This document shows positions 24,415-32,689 of a stretch of DNA of 47,143 nt, one piece after another (positions within the stretch are counted from its first letter, which is position 1; each line of letters opens with the position of its first letter). Source of the stretch: an uncultured Peptococcaceae bacterium (lineage in GTDB: Bacteria > Bacillota > Peptococcia > Peptococcales > Peptococcaceae); contig URZX01000020.1 of assembly GCA_900552455.1 (NCBI GenBank), positions 1 to 47,143 of the forward strand, written 5' to 3'. Under the pieces are notes generated by a model that did no database searches, was not told where the DNA came from, and saw only the letters and a list, made by a program, of their open reading frames with translations. Position numbers and translations under genes: made by a program.

Positions 24415-25127
24415 GCGAGATCCGTGCTTTGATCGACGAGCTGCTGGCGCCGCGTTTCTTGCTTGACGAAGCGCAGTGCGCGCAGTTTGCCCGTTATTAT
24501 GAGATGCTTGTGGATTGGAACACGCGCATGAACCTGACAGCGATCACCGCGCCGCAGGAGGCCTGCGAAAAGCATTTTCTCGACAGCCTGCTGTTACTTG
24601 AGGATGTCAGCTTTGCCGACGGCGAGCGCTTGATCGATGTTGGCACTGGCGCTGGATTTCCAGGAATTCCGCTGGCGATCGCTTGCCCGCGGCTGGAGGT
24701 GACGCTTCTCGACAGTTTGCGCAAGCGCGTTGGTTTTCTGGAAGCGGTGATCGCCGAGCTTGGGCTTGCCACTGCGCGCGCCTTTCATGATCGCGCCGAG
24801 CTTTTCGCCAAGCGCAGTGAGAATCGCGATGGTTTTGACTGGGCGACGGCGCGCGCAGTGGCACGGCTGCCGCTCTTACTGGAGTACTGTCTGCCTTTTG
24901 TGCGTGTGGGTGGTGGTTTTATCGCCTGCAAGGGACCAGACGGCGCTGCCGAGCTTGCTGAAGCGGCAAAAGCGCTGCAAACGCTCCAGGGCGTTCACGA
25001 GCAAACCTTTGTGCACAGTCTGCCTGGAGGGGACACGCGGGATATTTTGTTGATCCGTAAGACGGGTCCTACGCCGAAACGTTTTCCACGCAACCCTGGT
25101 GCGGCGGCAAAATCCCCACTGCTTTGA
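24411..25127 (+). CDS. rsmG: 16S rRNA (guanine-N7) methyltransferase RsmG (GidB)
   Basis: 238-residue SAM-dependent methyltransferase that modifies G527 (E. coli numbering) in 16S rRNA. The SAM-binding [14 protein letters not shown] is at about 75-88, with NLTAI and FLDSLLLL before it and [15 protein letters not shown] further on. ATG 24411 overlaps the mnmG stop, with GGAGG (24398-24402) 8 nt upstream; the longer frame before it lies inside mnmG. The gene ends in a short basic tail. A DnaA-box cluster follows immediately. Confidence 0.95.
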   Translation: MSEIRALIDELLAPRFLLDEAQCAQFARYYEMLVDWNTRMNLTAITAPQEACEKHFLDSLLLLEDVSFADGERLIDVGTGAGFPGIPLAIACPRLEVTLLDSLRKRVGFLEAVIAELGLATARAFHDRAELFAKRSENRDGFDWATARAVARLPLLLEYCLPFVRVGGGFIACKGPDGAAELAEAAKALQTLQGVHEQTFVHSLPGGDTRDILLIRKTGPTPKRFPRNPGAAAKSPLL

Positions 25128-25354
25128 TGATGTTATCCAATTATGGGGCGACACTTTTCAAAATCTGTGGATAACTTTTCTAGAACTGGGGATTTCTATG
25201 TGTGAAGTGACGTCATAATAATACAAATAGATAAAAATTACACTTTAGTAACACTTTTCTACGGCAGTTTCGCTGAAAATCTGTGGATTTTTCCATCGTT
25301 TTGAAAAAGTTTTCCACAGATGCGGATTCTCTTTTGAGAAAGCATTTTGTAGAA
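25128..25354. other. DnaA-box cluster downstream of rsmG
   Basis: AT-rich non-coding stretch between rsmG and the convergent aldolase gene. It holds a perfect DnaA box TGTGGATAA (25166-25174), a TTTTCCACA (25310-25318), a near match TGTGGATTT (25282-25290) and a partial TTATCCAAT (25133-25141), around an AT-rich core (about 25215-25260). A TGACGTCA palindrome is at 25208-25215. It could titrate DnaA, be a remnant of an origin once next to rsmG, or act as a second origin module. Confidence 0.6.
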
Positions 25355-25400
25355 ACAAAAAACGCCTTGCGTGTGACCACGCAGGGCGTTTTCAGTTTTA
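25355..25400. terminator. Bidirectional terminator
   Basis: 13-bp stem AACGCCTTGCGTG / CACGCAGGGCGTT (25361-25373, 25378-25390, one mismatch) with T-rich sequence on both outer sides. It ends the aldolase gene on the minus strand and probably also the rsmG transcript. Confidence 0.85.
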
Positions 25401-25415
25401 AAGGATTTTAGTAGG

Positions 25416-26462
25416 TTACACCAGCGGCATTCTGTTGATGGCGCTCACAAGGGCGTCGACTTCGCTTTGCGTTGTTGCCCAGCTGGTGCAGAATCGAATG
25501 ATGTCGCGGCCGTCTTCTGTTTTGGCGTAGTGTTCGAAGATGAACGTTTCGCTGAGACTGGCCTGCTGCACTGGCGTCAGGATGACAAATTGCTGGTTGG
25601 TGGTGCTGCTGTTGTACATAGACAGGCCGCGCGCCTCGAGGGCGCTGCGGATCTGCAGGGCGAGGGCGTCGGCGTGCTGGCCGAGACGGTAGTATTCGCC
25701 GTTGCCAAAGAAGGTGACGAACTGTAGCCCGAGAAGCCAACCCTTTGCGAGGATGGCGCCATTTTGCTTCATATAAGTACGGAAGCGACGCTTGAGGCCG
25801 TCGTTGGTGAGTACGAGGGCTTCGCCGAAGAGCGCGCCGCATTTCGTGCCGCCGATGGTGAAGGCATCGCAAAGCGCTGCGAGATCCCAGAGCGTGACGT
25901 CGTTGTTCTCTGCGCCGAGGGCGTAAGCCATGCGTGCTCCATCGACAAATAGTAGCATATCGTGGTCCTCGCAGACGTCCTTGATGGCCTGCAACTCTTC
26001 AAGGCTGTAAAGCGCGCCGTATTCGGTTGGCTGAGAGATATAGACGAGGCGTGGTTCCGTGAGATGCTCCGGCTCGCCGGCATCGCTGTACGCTCCAGCG
26101 ACGCGCGCGATCTGCTCTGCGGTGAGCTTGCCGTCAGGTCCGCATGGCACGCTGAGGATCTGATGGCCGGTGTTTTCAACAGAGCCTGCTTCGTGGCCGA
26201 CGATGTGTCCTGTCTGCGCGGCGATGACGCTTTCGATCGGGCGCAGCGCGGCGGCGTGGAGAATGAAATTTGCCTGGGTGGCGCCTGGCATAAAATGGAT
26301 GTCGGCGTCTGGCCAGCCGATCTCGTTGCGCAGAAGCTTCACAGCTCCGTCGCAAAGGCTGTCGGTGCCGTAGCCTGGAAATGTTTCGTCGTTTGTCGCT
26401 TCGAGGGCAGCGAGAATGGCTGGGATACAGCCGCGATTGTAGTCGTTGTTGAATCTGATCAT
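25416..26462 (-). CDS. Threonine aldolase family PLP enzyme
   Basis: 348-residue PLP enzyme of the beta-eliminating lyase/threonine aldolase family (fold type I), cleaving L-threonine or allo-threonine to glycine and acetaldehyde. FPGYGTD is near the N-terminus, GHIVGHEAGSVENTG in the substrate region, LLFVDGARM carries the PLP-binding Asp174, and TIGGTKCGALFG the Schiff-base Lys207. Normal length. GGAG precedes the ATG. It is one of few minus-strand genes right of the origin, has its own promoter, and lies back to back with the parS-parAB locus. Exact substrate preference is not visible. Confidence 0.9.
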   Translation of the reverse strand: MIRFNNDYNRGCIPAILAALEATNDETFPGYGTDSLCDGAVKLLRNEIGWPDADIHFMPGATQANFILHAAALRPIESVIAAQTGHIVGHEAGSVENTGHQILSVPCGPDGKLTAEQIARVAGAYSDAGEPEHLTEPRLVYISQPTEYGALYSLEELQAIKDVCEDHDMLLFVDGARMAYALGAENNDVTLWDLAALCDAFTIGGTKCGALFGEALVLTNDGLKRRFRTYMKQNGAILAKGWLLGLQFVTFFGNGEYYRLGQHADALALQIRSALEARGLSMYNSSTTNQQFVILTPVQQASLSETFIFEHYAKTEDGRDIIRFCTSWATTQSEVDALVSAINRMPLV

Positions 26463-26495
26463 GGTGGACTCCTTCTTTTCGATGTCATTGCATTA

Positions 26496-26524
26496 AGTAT
26501 AGTCCCTGGCGCAGGGATTTTCAA
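26496..26524 (-). promoter_or_regulatory. Promoter of the threonine aldolase gene with palindromic spacer
   Basis: On the minus strand TTGAAA (26519-26524), a 17-nt spacer and TATACT (26496-26501). The spacer contains CCCTGGCGCAGGG (26504-26516), an inverted repeat placed where a repressor would block polymerase. A parS site begins 13 nt upstream of the -35. Confidence 0.68.
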
Positions 26525-26536
26525 TTCTCCCAGCGA

Positions 26537-26552
26537 TGTTTCACGTGAAACA
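26537..26552. other. parS: parS centromere site 1
   Basis: TGTTTCACGTGAAACA, identical to the 16-bp bacterial parS consensus bound by ParB. Confidence 0.95.
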
Positions 26553-26614
26553 TTTGCTGGGGATTTTTGATGCGCGGAATTGTTTTTCGGCAAAAATTGG
26601 ACACACTCGACCAG

Positions 26615-26630
26615 TGTTTCACGTGAAACA
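26615..26630. other. parS: parS centromere site 2
   Basis: Second exact copy of TGTTTCACGTGAAACA, 78 bp from the first. A separate 12-bp palindrome GTGAAATTTCAC lies at 26654-26665 and is not a parS. Confidence 0.95.
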
Positions 26631-26725
26631 TGTCGGGAACCGATGAAAATGTGGTGAAATTTCACAGAAACCGATGGATTGCGCTACCATCGACGGAGAA
26701 AAACCGTTATAATAAAACCAACCGT

Positions 26726-26741
26726 TGTTTCACGTGAAACA
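26726..26741. other. parS: parS centromere site 3
   Basis: Third exact copy, 28 nt before the parA start codon and just downstream of a TATAAT (26708-26713), so ParB bound here may also repress parAB. Confidence 0.95.
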
Positions 26742-26768
26742 TTTTGCTGAAAACAAGGAGGGAACCCT

Positions 26769-27530
26769 ATGGGACTGATCATTGCCCTCGCCAACCAGAA
26801 AGGTGGCGTCGCAAAAACGACGACGGCCATCAATCTGGCGGCTTCATTAAATAAAAAGAAGAAAAAAGTGTTGCTTGTGGATCTCGATCCCCAGGCAAAT
26901 GCGACCAGCGGCATCGGCGTCGATAAGTCTGAGCTGGAGAGATCGGTGTATGACTGCCTGATCGACGACGTGCCAGCGCAGGATGCGATCGTCACCACCT
27001 ATCGCCATGGTCTTGATCTGCTGCCATCGTCCATGGATCTTGCCGGCGCGGAGCATGAGCTGGACGCGTTCGAAGATCGTGGCACGCGTTTGCGTCGTGT
27101 GCTTGAGCCTGTGAAAGACAAGTACGATTACATTCTCATCGATTGTCCACCATCCCTGGGGATGATCACGATCAATGCGCTCAGTGCTGCCGACCAGCTT
27201 TACGTGCCGATCCAAAGCGAATACTATGCGCTGGAAGGCGTGGAGCAGCTGATGCAGACGGTGACGCTCGTCAAACAGAACTTTAACCCAACGCTTTTCG
27301 TCGGCGGCATCATCATCACAATGTATGACGGTCGCATGCGCTTATCGCGCGATGTGGTTGATACGGTAAAGGACGCCTTCGGAGATGTGGTATTTAAGAC
27401 GATGATCCCGCGCAATGTGCGCCTTGCCGAAGCGCCAAGCTACGGTCGAGCGATCATCGATTACGAAGCGATCTCCAAGGGCGCAAAAGCCTACAACGAT
27501 CTTGCAAAGGAAGTGATCAAACGTGGCTAA
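26769..27530 (+). CDS. parA: Chromosome partitioning ATPase ParA (Soj)
   Basis: 253-residue Walker-type ATPase that segregates origins with ParB and, in Bacillus, also regulates DnaA. The deviant Walker A is KGGVAKTT (11-18), then [12 protein letters not shown] and the Walker B region [27 protein letters not shown] lies before the ATG. Three parS sites lie just upstream and parB overlaps its last 8 nt, forming a complete parABS locus about 22 kb from oriC. Confidence 0.97.
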   Translation: MGLIIALANQKGGVAKTTTAINLAASLNKKKKKVLLVDLDPQANATSGIGVDKSELERSVYDCLIDDVPAQDAIVTTYRHGLDLLPSSMDLAGAEHELDAFEDRGTRLRRVLEPVKDKYDYILIDCPPSLGMITINALSAADQLYVPIQSEYYALEGVEQLMQTVTLVKQNFNPTLFVGGIIITMYDGRMRLSRDVVDTVKDAFGDVVFKTMIPRNVRLAEAPSYGRAIIDYEAISKGAKAYNDLAKEVIKRG

Positions 27531-28473
27531 GGAAAAAAGCAAAGGCTTGGGAAAGGGGCTGGGCGCGCTGTTTGGCGGCGATGTGTCCCTTGATGCGCTG
27601 ACGCATCCCCCTGTGAGCACCGCTGTCGAAGAGCAGGAACCGCCCGTGCAGGAAGAAAAGCAAACCAGCGAAGAAAACACCTTGCAGATGCTCCCAATCG
27701 ACAGCATTCACGAAAATCCATGGCAGCCGCGCCGCGATTTTGATGCAGACGCGCTGCTTGATCTCACAGAATCGATCCGCGAAAAAGGGGTGCTTTCTCC
27801 TCTTATCGTCGCACAAAAAGACGGCGACTATCTGCTCGTCGCTGGTGAACGCCGTCTACGCGCAGCAAAGCAGGCTGGTCTCACAGAAGTGCCGGTGATC
27901 CTGCGCACCCTCAGTGACGAAGAGATCGCTCAGATCGCATTGATCGAAAACATCCAGCGCGCCGATCTCAATGTTGTAGAAGAAGCCAACGGCTACGCGG
28001 CGCTGATCAAAACCTATCATTATACACAGCAGCAGCTCGCCGACCTCATGGGTAAATCCCGCCCATACATCGCCAACTTGCTGCGTTTGCTCGATCTGCC
28101 GGAGCCTGTGATGAAGGCATTGCAGGAGGGCAAGATCAGCGCTGGTCACGCACGCGCGCTGCTCGCGATCAAGGATCCGGAGCTTGCCGCAGGACTCTGC
28201 AGCGATGTCATCGCGCAGGATCTCTCGGTGCGCGCGTTGGAGCGCATGATCCAGGATATCCAAAACTACAGCACCAGCCTCGACAAGCCAACCCGACGCA
28301 AAACGCAAAAAACAGATGCGCGCTACCGCGCTCTCTGCGATCAGCTCACCGATCGTTTGCAGACAAAGGTGCAGGTGAATGCCAGCGGCAAATGCAGCCA
28401 TCTCGTCATCGATTTCTACAGCGACGAGGACCTTACGCGCATTCTGGACGCGCTCGGTGTCGAGCTGTACTAG
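27523..28473 (+). CDS. parB: Chromosome partitioning protein ParB (Spo0J)
   Basis: 316-residue CTP-dependent DNA clamp that loads at parS and recruits SMC. The N-terminal [13 protein letters not shown] (about 7-19) is the ParA-stimulating peptide. After an acidic linker come NPWQPRRDF and the CTP-binding GERRLRAA (108-115), with NIQRADLN, a helix-turn-helix and a C-terminal dimer domain. The GTG at 27523 overlaps the end of parA by 8 nt, implying coupled translation. Only one ParB-like gene is here; no Noc paralogue is seen. Confidence 0.96.
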   Translation: MAKEKSKGLGKGLGALFGGDVSLDALTHPPVSTAVEEQEPPVQEEKQTSEENTLQMLPIDSIHENPWQPRRDFDADALLDLTESIREKGVLSPLIVAQKDGDYLLVAGERRLRAAKQAGLTEVPVILRTLSDEEIAQIALIENIQRADLNVVEEANGYAALIKTYHYTQQQLADLMGKSRPYIANLLRLLDLPEPVMKALQEGKISAGHARALLAIKDPELAAGLCSDVIAQDLSVRALERMIQDIQNYSTSLDKPTRRKTQKTDARYRALCDQLTDRLQTKVQVNASGKCSHLVIDFYSDEDLTRILDALGVELY

Positions 28474-28482
28474 GAGCCGCCT

Positions 28483-29721
28483 ATGAGTCAGAAAAAAACA
28501 CTGGCGATTATCGGCGGCGGCGCGGCTGGAATGGCGGCAGCAATCGAAGCCAGCGGCCAGGGCGTTCACGTTGTGCTCTACGAAAGTCAGAGCCGGCTGG
28601 GCCGCAAGCTGCTTGCCACTGGCAATGGCCGCTGCAATTTTTCGCACCGCGGTTTTCGCGACAGCAATTATCACGGATGCCATCCGCATTTTGTGCATGA
28701 CGCACTGGCGCGGTTTGACGAGGCAGATACGCTGGCATTTTTCGAGGCGCTTGGTCTCGCCTGGACGGTGGACGCACGTGCGCGCTATTATCCTGAAAGC
28801 CTGCAGGCATCGGCGGTGCTCGATGTTCTGCGGCTGGTGATCGAGGAGCGCGGTGTCGAGCTGCATACTGACACACGCATCACAAGCGTTCGGCCACGCA
28901 GCAAGGGCGGATTCGATCTGCGCTGGAAAGGCGGTCAGGCCGTTGCCGATGCGGTCATCGTCGCCACGGGCGGCGAAGCTGCGCCAAAGCTTGGCGGCAC
29001 GCGCGACGGCTATAAGCTGCTCAGCGCGCTGGGGCATACTATGATAGAAACTGCGCCAGGCATCGTCCAGCTTGTTTGCGATGTCTCCAGCCTCAAGGCA
29101 GCGAATGGTCTCAAGCGCGATGTGCGCCTGACGCTGCGCGCTGACGGAAAATCCATCGCCAGCGATGATGGCGAATTGCTCGTCACAAATTATGGCCTTT
29201 CCGGTCCGCCGGTGCTGCAATGCGCCGGTCATGCTGTGCGCGCACTTTCTGAAGGAAAACGTGTGCAGGCGGAGATCGATTTTTTTCCGGAGCTTTCGGA
29301 GAAAGCCCTTCGCGAGCGCCTGCAGGCACGACATGCGGCGCATCCGCAGCGTCGGGCTGCCGCATTTTTCGTCGGGCTGCTGCCGCGGCTGCTGGCGCAG
29401 TGCGCCCTCAAAGCCTGCGGCATTCGTCAGGACGATGCGCTGGATCCGCGCCGCATCGACGCGCTTGCGCGACAGCTTCATGCGTGGAAGCTGCCGGTGC
29501 AGGGGTCGCGTGGCTTTGCCGAAGCGCAGGTCACCATCGGCGGCATTGATACGGCGGACTTTGACAGCGCAAGCATGCAGTCGTGGATGGTGCCTGGTCT
29601 GTACGCATGCGGCGAGGTGCTGGATATCGACGGAGACTGCGGCGGCTACAATCTGCAATGGGCCTGGTCGTCGGGTCGTCTCGCTGCTGTCAGTGCTGTC
29701 AGCGAATTATTAAATGTATAA
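28483..29721 (+). CDS. HI0933/YhiN-family flavoprotein
   Basis: 412-residue NAD(P)/FAD-dependent oxidoreductase of the HI0933 (YhiN, BaiN-like) family. The dinucleotide-binding GGGAAGMAAAIEA is at about 11-23, GRKLLATGNGRCNFS follows at about 42-56, and the C-terminal CGEVLDIDGDCGGYNLQWAW is the flavin-binding end. Physiological substrate unknown; BaiN has been linked to bile-acid reduction in gut Clostridia, which is not evidence for this protein. Nine nt separate it from parB, so it is probably transcribed with parAB. Confidence 0.9.
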   Translation: MSQKKTLAIIGGGAAGMAAAIEASGQGVHVVLYESQSRLGRKLLATGNGRCNFSHRGFRDSNYHGCHPHFVHDALARFDEADTLAFFEALGLAWTVDARARYYPESLQASAVLDVLRLVIEERGVELHTDTRITSVRPRSKGGFDLRWKGGQAVADAVIVATGGEAAPKLGGTRDGYKLLSALGHTMIETAPGIVQLVCDVSSLKAANGLKRDVRLTLRADGKSIASDDGELLVTNYGLSGPPVLQCAGHAVRALSEGKRVQAEIDFFPELSEKALRERLQARHAAHPQRRAAAFFVGLLPRLLAQCALKACGIRQDDALDPRRIDALARQLHAWKLPVQGSRGFAEAQVTIGGIDTADFDSASMQSWMVPGLYACGEVLDIDGDCGGYNLQWAWSSGRLAAVSAVSELLNV

Positions 29722-29743
29722 ATAATAAGAAGGAGATGAAAAC

Positions 29744-30436
29744 ATGTCAATGTGGGATGTAATCATCATTGCGGTGGTTTGTCTGGCCATTTTTCGTGGC
29801 TATTTCAAAGGCCTGTGTCGCCGTCTCAGCGATTGGGTCGGGCTGGTCATCGCGTTTGTGGCGTCGACGCTCAGCGTCAGTCACATCGATGGGTTTGTCA
29901 GCGGTACGCTAGGCGTCGACGGACGCAGCAAGATCGGCGAATGGCTTGAAAGCTATTTCGCTTCGCGCGTTTCTGCCAATCCTGACAATCAGCTTGAAAG
30001 TCTGAAACAATGGGTCGGCAATCTCTTTTTGCCAGATACCCTCAAGGAAAATCTCTATGGCGCCATTGATGATTCGGCCAGCGAGATCTACGTCAGCATT
30101 TATAATCAGGTGGCGCGGGTGCTCGCTGATCCGATCTGGCACGTTGTGCTGCTGATCCTCGGCACCATCGTGTTCTTTGCGCTCTGTATCCTTGTCGGAG
30201 AGATATGTGGCGGACTTGTACGTCGCTTCACGGTGACGCAGGTCATCGACCGTTTTCTCGGCGCGATCGCCAGTGGTTTTTTGGTGATGGTTGTGATCGG
30301 GCTCTTTACGTCGATCGCCGTATTCATTGTACCGGAATCCGCCGGATGGTTTGGGCGCGCACTGCATCAGAGCTTCATGGGACCGGTGCTTGGTCAGGCC
30401 ATGGACGCCCTGCTTAAGGGAGGCATCTTCTTTTAA
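29744..30436 (+). CDS. CvpA-family membrane protein
   Basis: 230-residue CvpA (colicin V production)-family protein with an N-terminal helix starting MWDVIIIAVVCLAIFRGYFKG and hydrophobic segments at about 20-45, 130-155 and 175-205. The central part (about 50-125) is soluble and longer than in short CvpA proteins. Function in Gram-positives is unclear. AGAAGGAGATG precedes the ATG. Its stop codon overlaps the next start by one base. Confidence 0.85.
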   Translation: MSMWDVIIIAVVCLAIFRGYFKGLCRRLSDWVGLVIAFVASTLSVSHIDGFVSGTLGVDGRSKIGEWLESYFASRVSANPDNQLESLKQWVGNLFLPDTLKENLYGAIDDSASEIYVSIYNQVARVLADPIWHVVLLILGTIVFFALCILVGEICGGLVRRFTVTQVIDRFLGAIASGFLVMVVIGLFTSIAVFIVPESAGWFGRALHQSFMGPVLGQAMDALLKGGIFF

Positions 30437-31398
30437 TGGAGCTTTACTACAATGACTATGCAACCTTCCTCAAGCATTATTATGAGGAGCCAGTCTACAA
30501 GATCCCGGTGAATCTTGCCGGCGGCACCTGCCCAAATCGCGATGGGCGCATCTCAACAGGCGGCTGCAGCTTTTGCGACGACAGCGGCGCCGGATTTCAG
30601 GCGCTGCCGGATGATCTTTCCATCCCGGAGCAGATCGCCGAGAACAAAGCATTTTACCATCGCCGCTTCAAATGCGAGCATTTCATTGTCTATCTCCAGA
30701 CTTTTTCCAACACCTACATGCCGCTTTCGCGCTTCAAGCGCGTCATCGATGCTGCAACTGCAGACCCTGCAGTCGTCGGGCTTTCTGTGTCGACGCGACC
30801 AGATCTCGTGCATCCGGCCTATCTTGAAGCGCTGGCGGAATTGCGAGAGCGCCGCGGTGGACTCGATATCGACATCGAACTGGGCCTGCAAACGGTGAAC
30901 TATCACACGCTGGAGGCTGTCAACCGCGGTCATACCCTGGCGCAGTTTATCGACGCCGTGCCGCGCATCCGCGCCTACGACTTTGCCACCTGTGCGCACG
31001 TCATCCTGAACCTGCCTGGCGACGACCGGCTGGATGCCATTGAAACAGCACGCATTCTCTCAGCGCTGCACATCGACATGGTCAAGCTGCACAGTCTGTA
31101 CATTGTAGGTGGCACGCGGCTTGCGCGGCAGTATGTTCTTGGAGAATTTGATATGATCAGCCTCGAGGACTATGTTGCTCGTGTGGTTGATTTTCTCGAA
31201 TACCTTGATCCAAACATCATCATCCAGCGGCTCGTCGGCAAAGGACCGCAGGAAAATCTCATCTTCTGCAACTGGGAAACGAGCTGGTGGAAGATCAAGG
31301 ACGCGATCAATGCCGAATTTGAGCGCCGCTGCTCGTATCAGGGATCACGCTTTAATTATCTTGCCGGCGCATTGATCGACGATCTTGCTGCGCGATGA
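30436..31398 (+). CDS. TIGR01212-family radical SAM protein (YtqA-like)
   Basis: 320-residue radical SAM enzyme of the TIGR01212/YtqA family. The Cys32, Cys44 and Cys47 cluster lies in TCPNRDGRISTGGCSFCDD, an elongated C-x11-C-x2-C form typical of the family, with FSNTYMPLSRFK, SVSTRPDL and LGLQTVNYHTLEAVNRGH following. The reaction is not established; some relatives are annotated as tRNA or histone-acetyltransferase-like (Elp3-related) enzymes. Translationally coupled to cvpA through a TAATG overlap. Confidence 0.9.
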   Translation: MELYYNDYATFLKHYYEEPVYKIPVNLAGGTCPNRDGRISTGGCSFCDDSGAGFQALPDDLSIPEQIAENKAFYHRRFKCEHFIVYLQTFSNTYMPLSRFKRVIDAATADPAVVGLSVSTRPDLVHPAYLEALAELRERRGGLDIDIELGLQTVNYHTLEAVNRGHTLAQFIDAVPRIRAYDFATCAHVILNLPGDDRLDAIETARILSALHIDMVKLHSLYIVGGTRLARQYVLGEFDMISLEDYVARVVDFLEYLDPNIIIQRLVGKGPQENLIFCNWETSWWKIKDAINAEFERRCSYQGSRFNYLAGALIDDLAAR

Positions 31399-31437
31399 TC
31401 GCAGATTTTCTCACAGAAATGAAAGGTGGTGACCAGC

Positions 31438-32361
31438 ATGCTCATGACAATGCTCGCTTCGAGCGACCCTTCCCTTGTGGATGATGTCGCCGACTCCGCA
31501 AGCGAGACAGCAGAATCTGTCGCTGATTCTGCTGTGGACCAGCTGCAATCCTTCGGGGATCTGTTCTCGTTTTTGAATATCAACAATCTGCTCTCGATCG
31601 GTGTGCGGGTGTTGGTGATCGTGCTGGTTCTGAGCATCGCTTATCGTGTGGTGCGCACGCTGATCAACCGTGCGTTTAAGGCGCGCATGATGGTCGGGCG
31701 TCTCAGCGACGACAGCATGCGCCAGCTGGAGACAACGCGGCGCATGGTGCTGAGCGTGATCTTTTACGCGACGATCCTGCTCGGCGCGATGGCCATTCTC
31801 TCTATTTTCGGCTTTGATATGCGCGCGCTGGCTGCCTCCGCCGGGATCGCCGGTGCGGCGCTGGTCTTTATCAGCCAGAATGTCATTCTCGATTGGATCA
31901 ATGGTGTGTTCATCCTTGTGGAGCGACAGTTTAGCGTCGGCGATTATGTGCGGATCGGCGAATATTCCGGCGAAGTCCAGAGCATCACCATCCGTCACAC
32001 AGTGATTAAGACAGATTTCAATGAAACCGTCAGCATTCCCAACGGCGATATCAACATCGTTGTGAACTACAGCCAGGATCCTGTGACAGAGTTTTTCGAT
32101 GTGCGCATCCATGACGCCACCCGTCTTGATGAAGGCAAGGAATTATTGAACCGCGTTTGTGCCGTCGTCAACAGCCGACACGAAGAGCAGCTGGTGGAAC
32201 CGGTGCATGTGCTCGGTGTACAGGAGATCATCGGCACCGGCGCCGTTCTGCGGCTGGCGTTCAAAAGCAGCAAATCAGCCACCTATCCCATCCTGCGCAG
32301 TCTGCGTGAGGAAAGCATCCATATCCTGAGCGCCGCCGGGCTGCAGCAGCAGCTCCACTGA
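31438..32361 (+). CDS. mscS: MscS-family small-conductance mechanosensitive channel
   Basis: 307-residue membrane channel that releases osmolytes on hypo-osmotic shock. After an acidic N-terminus, segments lie at about 51-71, 103-124 and the pore helix 128-150, which contains the Gly/Ala pattern AASAGIAGAALVFISQN. The conserved GVFILVERQFSVGDYVRIG begins the cytoplasmic beta domain. ATG 31438 is preferred because AAAGGTGGTG lies 7 nt upstream. Followed after 24 nt by DUF951, a pairing common in Bacillota. Confidence 0.92.
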   Translation: MLMTMLASSDPSLVDDVADSASETAESVADSAVDQLQSFGDLFSFLNINNLLSIGVRVLVIVLVLSIAYRVVRTLINRAFKARMMVGRLSDDSMRQLETTRRMVLSVIFYATILLGAMAILSIFGFDMRALAASAGIAGAALVFISQNVILDWINGVFILVERQFSVGDYVRIGEYSGEVQSITIRHTVIKTDFNETVSIPNGDINIVVNYSQDPVTEFFDVRIHDATRLDEGKELLNRVCAVVNSRHEEQLVEPVHVLGVQEIIGTGAVLRLAFKSSKSATYPILRSLREESIHILSAAGLQQQLH

Positions 32362-32385
32362 GCGCCACCGAAAGGAGCGAGCATT

Positions 32386-32601
32386 ATGCCAATGAAGCTT
32401 GGTGTCGGCGATGTCGTCGAATTAAAAAAACCGCATCCCTGCGGCAGCAAAGCCTTTACGATCACCCGCGTCGGCATGGATTTCCGCATCCGCTGCAATG
32501 GCTGCGGCCACGAGGCCTGGATCCCACGCGTCAAGCTGGAAAAATCCATTCGCCGCGTCGTCGAATCGACGGAGAACGACGATGACAATAAAATGCCATA
32601 A
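32386..32601 (+). CDS. DUF951 family protein
   Basis: 71-residue protein of the DUF951 family, small and basic with an SH3-like beta fold suggested by family structures. LGVGDVVELKKPHPCGSKAF and RCNGCGHEAWIPR are the conserved blocks; the Cys residues may bind metal. Function unknown. AAAGGAG (32371-32377) is 8 nt before the ATG. Last gene of the parA-to-DUF951 run. Confidence 0.9.
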   Translation: MPMKLGVGDVVELKKPHPCGSKAFTITRVGMDFRIRCNGCGHEAWIPRVKLEKSIRRVVESTENDDDNKMP

Positions 32602-32606
32602 AATAA

Positions 32607-32637
32607 TAAAAGTGCTCTTATTTTTAAGAGCACTTTT
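32607..32637. terminator. Terminator after DUF951
   Basis: AAAAGTGCTCTTA / TAAGAGCACTTTT stem with a short T loop, T-rich on both sides. The arms repeat the sequence found inside mnmE at 22104-22138. Confidence 0.9.
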
Positions 32638-32640
32638 TGA

Positions 32641-32680
32641 AAAGGGACAGCGATCCTTTCAGATCCTGCTGTCCTTTTTG
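32641..32680. terminator. Second terminator between convergent genes
   Basis: GGACAGC / GCTGTCC arms with internal GATC pairing, and T tracts on both strands, 10 nt from the stop codon of the minus-strand gene. Works with the adjacent hairpin to separate convergent transcripts. Confidence 0.75.
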
Positions 32681-32689
32681 TATCTGTGA

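Noticed and set aside
26654..26665. GTGAAATTTCAC as a fourth parS
   Set aside because: It lacks the central CACGTG and the half-sites are in reversed order relative to parS.
27856..29658. 600-codon minus-strand open frame opposite parB and the flavoprotein
   Set aside because: Antisense shadow; both plus-strand genes have clear motifs and overlapping or closely spaced starts.
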